DNA from: Candidatus Rifleibacteriota bacterium
GTDB taxonomy: Bacteria > Riflebacteria > Ozemobacteria > Ozemobacterales > Ozemobacteraceae
DNA length: 8,398 nucleotides
Direction of reading: 5' to 3'
Assembly: GCA_017526725.1 (NCBI GenBank)
Contig: JAFXRA010000075.1
Coordinates: 1 to 8,398, forward strand
The position numbers and the translations under genes were made by a program. Positions within the stretch are counted from its first letter, which is position 1; every line of letters begins with the position of its first letter. Below the pieces are notes generated by a model. The model made no database searches. It was not told the DNA's origin and saw only the letters and a program-made list of their open reading frames with translations. This document shows, piece by piece, positions 5,898 to 8,398 of this stretch.

Positions 5898-7829
5898 TTA
5901 TTTTGCGAGATAGAAATCTCTAACTATTCTGTCTCTACTGTCAGATCTGGAGCCAATTGTGTCTTTGCCTTCTTTGAAGCCTTTAGCAGTTACTTTAAAA
6001 CTTCCGTCCTGACCCAATGGAGCATTAAGAATATAATCACCCTTATCGTCTGTTGTTGCAGAAATTTTTGTTCCATCTTTAGCAGTATATTCTACAGTAG
6101 CACCAGCTACAGTTTTTTTATCCTTATCATTAAATACTCTGCCTACGATTGTATATGTATCTTGTGCTTTTTTAATATCATAATTATAAACAACAAAATC
6201 ATCTGACCCTCTGTAGGTTTCACCTTCTCTTCTCGGAGTATAACCTTCACAAGTTATAGACATTTTGCCTTTTTTATTATTTTCAGGAGTTATTATATAA
6301 TCACCATTTTCATCAGTAGTACAATCAATTTGGCTACCATCTTCATAATAGAAGGTAAGAGTTGCGTCTTTTACACCATCGCCAGTTTTATAATCGACTA
6401 CTTTTCCTGTTTGAGTCCAGTAATTATGATAAAGAGTGCAATTTTCTGTTGCCTGATCTTTTGTATCATTTCTTCTAATAGAACCTGTTTTGTAAGTAAT
6501 ATAACTGTCTTTTGTAATAATTACTTTACCAGGTTTGTTGATTAAAGGATAAAGAGTATAATTACCAAGTTTGTCAGTTTCTGTAGCTACTTCTCCACCA
6601 TCATCATAAGTAAAGGATACTTTTGCGCCTTCAATATAGTATTTAGTGGAGTAATCTACAACTTTTCCTGTTAAAGTAAAGGTTTCATCTGTTTTATGAA
6701 GTTCGTGTTTCCAATATGCAAAATCATCACTACCACGAGCACCGTTATTTTCTTTTTTTGTAATCCAGCCATCGCCACTAAATTCTATAGCACCAGCCCT
6801 ATCAGCATCTACATTAAATTGATAAAAACCTTTTTCGTCTGTTTTAACTTCAGGAGTTTTGTCTGATGATTTATCATAAATCCAGCAAACACTAACACCT
6901 GCTGCGGGCTCTAAAGTCTTATAATCAACAACTATTCCGCTAACTGTCCAATAATTGTGATGCATTCTGTAAGTATTCTGAAGAACGTCCCTTCCACTGC
7001 CACGAGCGCCAAAAGATTCTATATATGGTTTGAAATCTTTAGCATTAATAATAAGCTTACCTGGTTTATTTATTAACGGTTTGATTTGGAAGTTTCCAAG
7101 AGCATCTGTAGTTACAGAAGCAACTTGCCCACCTTCGTTATAAGTAAATCCTACTTCAGCACCAGCAATAGGAAACCATGTTTTGTTCTCTTGGACTTTT
7201 CCGTTTATTGTCCAAGTTTCATTAACCGGTCTGATTTCATAATTATAATTATTTAGAACTGCACCAGCTCCTTGAGCACTAAATTTGTCCTTTTTATCAA
7301 CATACCCTTCTTTTATTACCTGTAATGTACCATTTTTCCCAAGTGCAGGATTAATTGAATAACAGCCGGTTTCATCTGTTTTAACAGTGTCAGATTGGCC
7401 TTCACCATATTCATAAACAAAGGTAATTTCTGCATCTTTTACAGGTTCTAAAGTAACATAATCAAAAATACGACCGTTAATAGTAAAATAATCGAATTCA
7501 AGATCTATATTGTTAACTTTATACTCTCTATCATAGGAAACAGCACCGTAGTTAGTTTTATATTCTTTATAGTTTTCTGCTTTTACAATAAGATTACCAG
7601 ATTTATTTAATTCTGGTTTAATTGTGTAAATGCCTTTTTCATCAGAAGTAGCAGACACTTCACCACCGCCATCATAAACAAAAGAAACATTGGCATTGGC
7701 GATAGGTTTCCAAGAACGATATTCTTTTATTTTACCAGTTATTGTATAATTATCTGCAAAAGCTGCGGATTCCAACAACCCCATAGCAGCGAGAAAAAGA
7801 ACAAAACCTTTATCACTCTTATTTTTCAT
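5898..7829 (-). CDS. Secreted protein of seven carboxypeptidase-regulatory-like repeats
   Basis: A 643-aa exported protein. Lysines at 2, 4 and 7, a hydrophobic core and AFA|D (cleavage after Ala25) form a signal peptide. The rest is seven repeats of 87-91 residues beginning near 28, 115, 206, 294, 384, 471 and 559. Each follows the carboxypeptidase regulatory-like (CarboxypepD_reg type) pattern: T-x-x-G-K/R-V, an Ala/Gly-Ala strand, a T-D-x-x-G-x-Y turn, then a G-x-hydrophobic strand. Such domains are Ig-like beta-sandwiches found in extracellular proteins and adhesins. Repeat ends often carry ARGS or RGSDD. There is no enzyme domain, membrane anchor or sorting motif. GAGGAG (7836-7841) lies 6 nt before the ATG. 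It is first in the minus-strand cluster, nearest the divergent promoter region. A structural or adhesive surface role is inferred. Confidence 0.9.
   Translation of the reverse strand: MKNKSDKGFVLFLAAMGLLESAAFADNYTITGKIKEYRSWKPIANANVSFVYDGGGEVSATSDEKGIYTIKPELNKSGNLIVKAENYKEYKTNYGAVSYDREYKVNNIDLEFDYFTINGRIFDYVTLEPVKDAEITFVYEYGEGQSDTVKTDETGCYSINPALGKNGTLQVIKEGYVDKKDKFSAQGAGAVLNNYNYEIRPVNETWTINGKVQENKTWFPIAGAEVGFTYNEGGQVASVTTDALGNFQIKPLINKPGKLIINAKDFKPYIESFGARGSGRDVLQNTYRMHHNYWTVSGIVVDYKTLEPAAGVSVCWIYDKSSDKTPEVKTDEKGFYQFNVDADRAGAIEFSGDGWITKKENNGARGSDDFAYWKHELHKTDETFTLTGKVVDYSTKYYIEGAKVSFTYDDGGEVATETDKLGNYTLYPLINKPGKVIITKDSYITYKTGSIRRNDTKDQATENCTLYHNYWTQTGKVVDYKTGDGVKDATLTFYYEDGSQIDCTTDENGDYIITPENNKKGKMSITCEGYTPRREGETYRGSDDFVVYNYDIKKAQDTYTIVGRVFNDKDKKTVAGATVEYTAKDGTKISATTDDKGDYILNAPLGQDGSFKVTAKGFKEGKDTIGSRSDSRDRIVRDFYLAK
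5901..7748 (-). repeat. Protein repeat region: alternating A-B-A-B-A-B-A domains
   Basis: The seven domains of the 643-aa protein fall into two types. Odd repeats (1, 3, 5) share a G-G-E/Q-V turn and NK-S/P-GK-type strands; even repeats (2, 4, 6) share an EGY/DGW segment followed by basic residues. Linkers alternate too: HNYWT precedes repeats 4 and 6, and N/D-ET-aromatic-T precedes repeats 3 and 5. The super-repeat is about 178 residues (28-205, 206-383, 384-558), followed by a single A-like domain at 559-643. Confidence 0.75.
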
Positions 7830-7835
7830 TTCATA

Positions 7836-7841
7836 CTCCTC
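7836..7841 (-). promoter_or_regulatory. Ribosome binding site of the 643-aa gene
   Basis: The minus strand reads GAGGAG followed by 6 nt and the ATG at 7827-7829. A second ATG at 7832-7834 is out of frame, so the start at 7829 is preferred. Confidence 0.75.
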
Positions 7842-7866
7842 TTATTTTTCTTAATAACCAATATAC

Positions 7867-7895
7867 ATTATTAATTTTTTTATAGCAAGATTCAA
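7867..7895 (-). promoter_or_regulatory. Candidate sigma-70 promoter for the minus-strand cluster
   Basis: On the minus strand TTGAAT (7890-7895) and AATAAT (7867-7872) are 17 bp apart, 4/6 and 5/6 matches to the consensus. An alternative is the extended -10 element TGCTATAAA at 7879-7887. Either would give a short leader before the 643-aa gene. The region is very AT-rich, so chance matches are expected. Confidence 0.35.
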
Positions 7896-7954
7896 TAAAA
7901 AGTCTGCAATCTGTACGGTTTTCCTTGTAGCTAGCTATAGTTATTGTTCAAAAT

Positions 7955-7999
7955 TTTATCACGCCATTTATTACGCCATAGACTTGATTTATCTCGCCA
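7955..7999 (+). promoter_or_regulatory. Three 12-bp direct repeats, candidate operator
   Basis: TTTATCACGCCA (7955-7966), TTTATTACGCCA (7967-7978) and TTTATCTCGCCA (7988-7999). The first two are perfectly tandem. The second and third start 21 bp apart, about two helical turns. The third copy overlaps the -35 box of the plus-strand promoter. The CGCCA core stands out in AT-rich DNA. The regulator is unknown; the adjacent AlbA_2-type protein is one candidate. Confidence 0.6.
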
Positions 8000-8012
8000 A
8001 ATTTATTATGAT
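7984..8012 (+). promoter_or_regulatory. Sigma-70 promoter of the AlbA_2 gene
   Basis: TTGATT (7984-7989) and TATGAT (8007-8012) are separated by 17 bp, 4/6 and 5/6 matches to the consensus. A start near 8019 would give a short leader with AAGGAG at 8028-8033. Confidence 0.55.
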
Positions 8013-8027
8013 AATAATACTAGAATT

Positions 8028-8033
8028 AAGGAG
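8028..8033 (+). promoter_or_regulatory. Ribosome binding site deciding the AlbA_2 start
   Basis: AAGGAG lies 13 nt before the ATG at 8047 but only 4 nt before an in-frame GTG at 8038, which directly follows an in-frame TAA (8035-8037). Spacing alone leaves both starts possible; the GTG start adds only three residues (MSK). Confidence 0.6.
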
Positions 8034-8046
8034 ATAAGTGTCTAAA

Positions 8047-8398
8047 ATGCGAGAAGACGAGTTCCAGGAATTTAAGAAAACAACTAAAGAATTAAATGAA
8101 GCGATGGTATCAATTTCAGCTATGCTAAATAAGCATAAGCAAGGAAAGATATATTTCGGTTTAAAAAACGACGGAACTCCCTATTCATTTACAATAACAG
8201 ACTCAACTTTACGGGATGTATCCAGGAAAGTGTTTGAAGCAATCAAGCCTCAATTAATACCAACCATTAGAGTAGAAACAATAGAAAACAGTGAAGTTAT
8301 TTCCCTAGAATTTTCAGGTGAAGATGTTCCCTATTCTGCTTTTGGGAAATATTATATTCGCATAGCAGACGAGGATAGAGAACTAAGTCCCTCTGAAC
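8047..8398 (+). CDS. AlbA_2/Schlafen-type putative nucleic-acid-binding protein (N-terminal part)
   Basis: The first 117 residues of a plus-strand gene that runs off the window. It reads MREDEFQEFKKTTKEL, then NKHKQGKIYFGLKNDGT, then YYIRIADEDRELSPSE. This order, E-x-x-EFK, a glycine-containing FGxxxDG strand and a YxRxx-acidic-R end, matches the AlbA_2 (Schlafen AlbA-like) domain seen in putative DNA-binding or transcriptional proteins, which often continue into a winged-helix region. The usual glycine-rich turn before the FG strand is here HKQG. The gene is divergent from the secreted-protein cluster and has its own promoter with a 12-bp repeat operator. Regulation of itself or of the cluster is inferred, not shown. 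The start could also be GTG at 8038. Confidence 0.85.
   Translation, partial: MREDEFQEFKKTTKELNEAMVSISAMLNKHKQGKIYFGLKNDGTPYSFTITDSTLRDVSRKVFEAIKPQLIPTIRVETIENSEVISLEFSGEDVPYSAFGKYYIRIADEDRELSPSE

Noticed and set aside
4136..6545. Plus-strand open frames at 4136-4420, 4158-4403 and 6330-6545
   Set aside because: They are antisense to well-supported secreted-protein genes and two overlap each other in different frames; no family signature is visible.
7928..7937. The palindrome TAGCTAGCTA in the divergent region
   Set aside because: A perfect 10-bp palindrome of four-base periodic sequence in AT-rich DNA is easily due to chance; no second copy or alignment with a promoter box was seen.

Overview
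The window is AT-rich, with typical bacterial ribosome binding sites and classical type I signal peptides. I read it as a Gram-negative-like bacterium of uncertain phylum. The C-type-lectin-like FGE/SUMF1 proteins, the short heptamer repeats between genes and the low GC recall several gut or environmental lineages (Spirochaetota, Elusimicrobiota, Lentisphaerota, non-photosynthetic Cyanobacteria relatives), but nothing here decides between them.

Most of the window (1-7829) is a run of four co-oriented minus-strand genes, each with its own GGAG-type ribosome binding site and a predicted secreted product. In order of transcription they are: a 643-aa protein made of seven carboxypeptidase-regulatory-like (Ig-like) beta-sandwich repeats (5898-7829); a 555-aa protein with two tandem FGE/SUMF1-like domains (4003-5670); a 1266-aa protein with a HEFFH zinc-metallopeptidase motif and a C-terminal FGE-like domain (61-3861); and the first nine codons of another secreted protein (2-28) whose start resembles that of the 1266-aa protein. 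The FGE-like domains lack one or both of the active-site cysteines of true formylglycine-generating enzymes, so they look like binding or structural modules. The set reads as a cell-surface or periplasmic cluster of modular proteins; its function is not recognised.

At the right edge a divergent plus-strand gene (from 8047, running off the window) encodes an AlbA_2/Schlafen-type putative nucleic-acid-binding protein. Its promoter overlaps three copies of a 12-bp direct repeat, a plausible operator. The 200-bp divergent region also holds candidate promoters for the minus-strand cluster.

The intergenic gaps are the most structured part of the DNA. Two genes end inside tandem TCAGTTT heptamers that encode their last residues and stop codons. 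The gap 5671-5897 holds two heptamer arrays in inverted orientation that fold into a 42-bp imperfect stem. The gap 3862-4002 holds a GC-rich palindromic element, about 55% GC.
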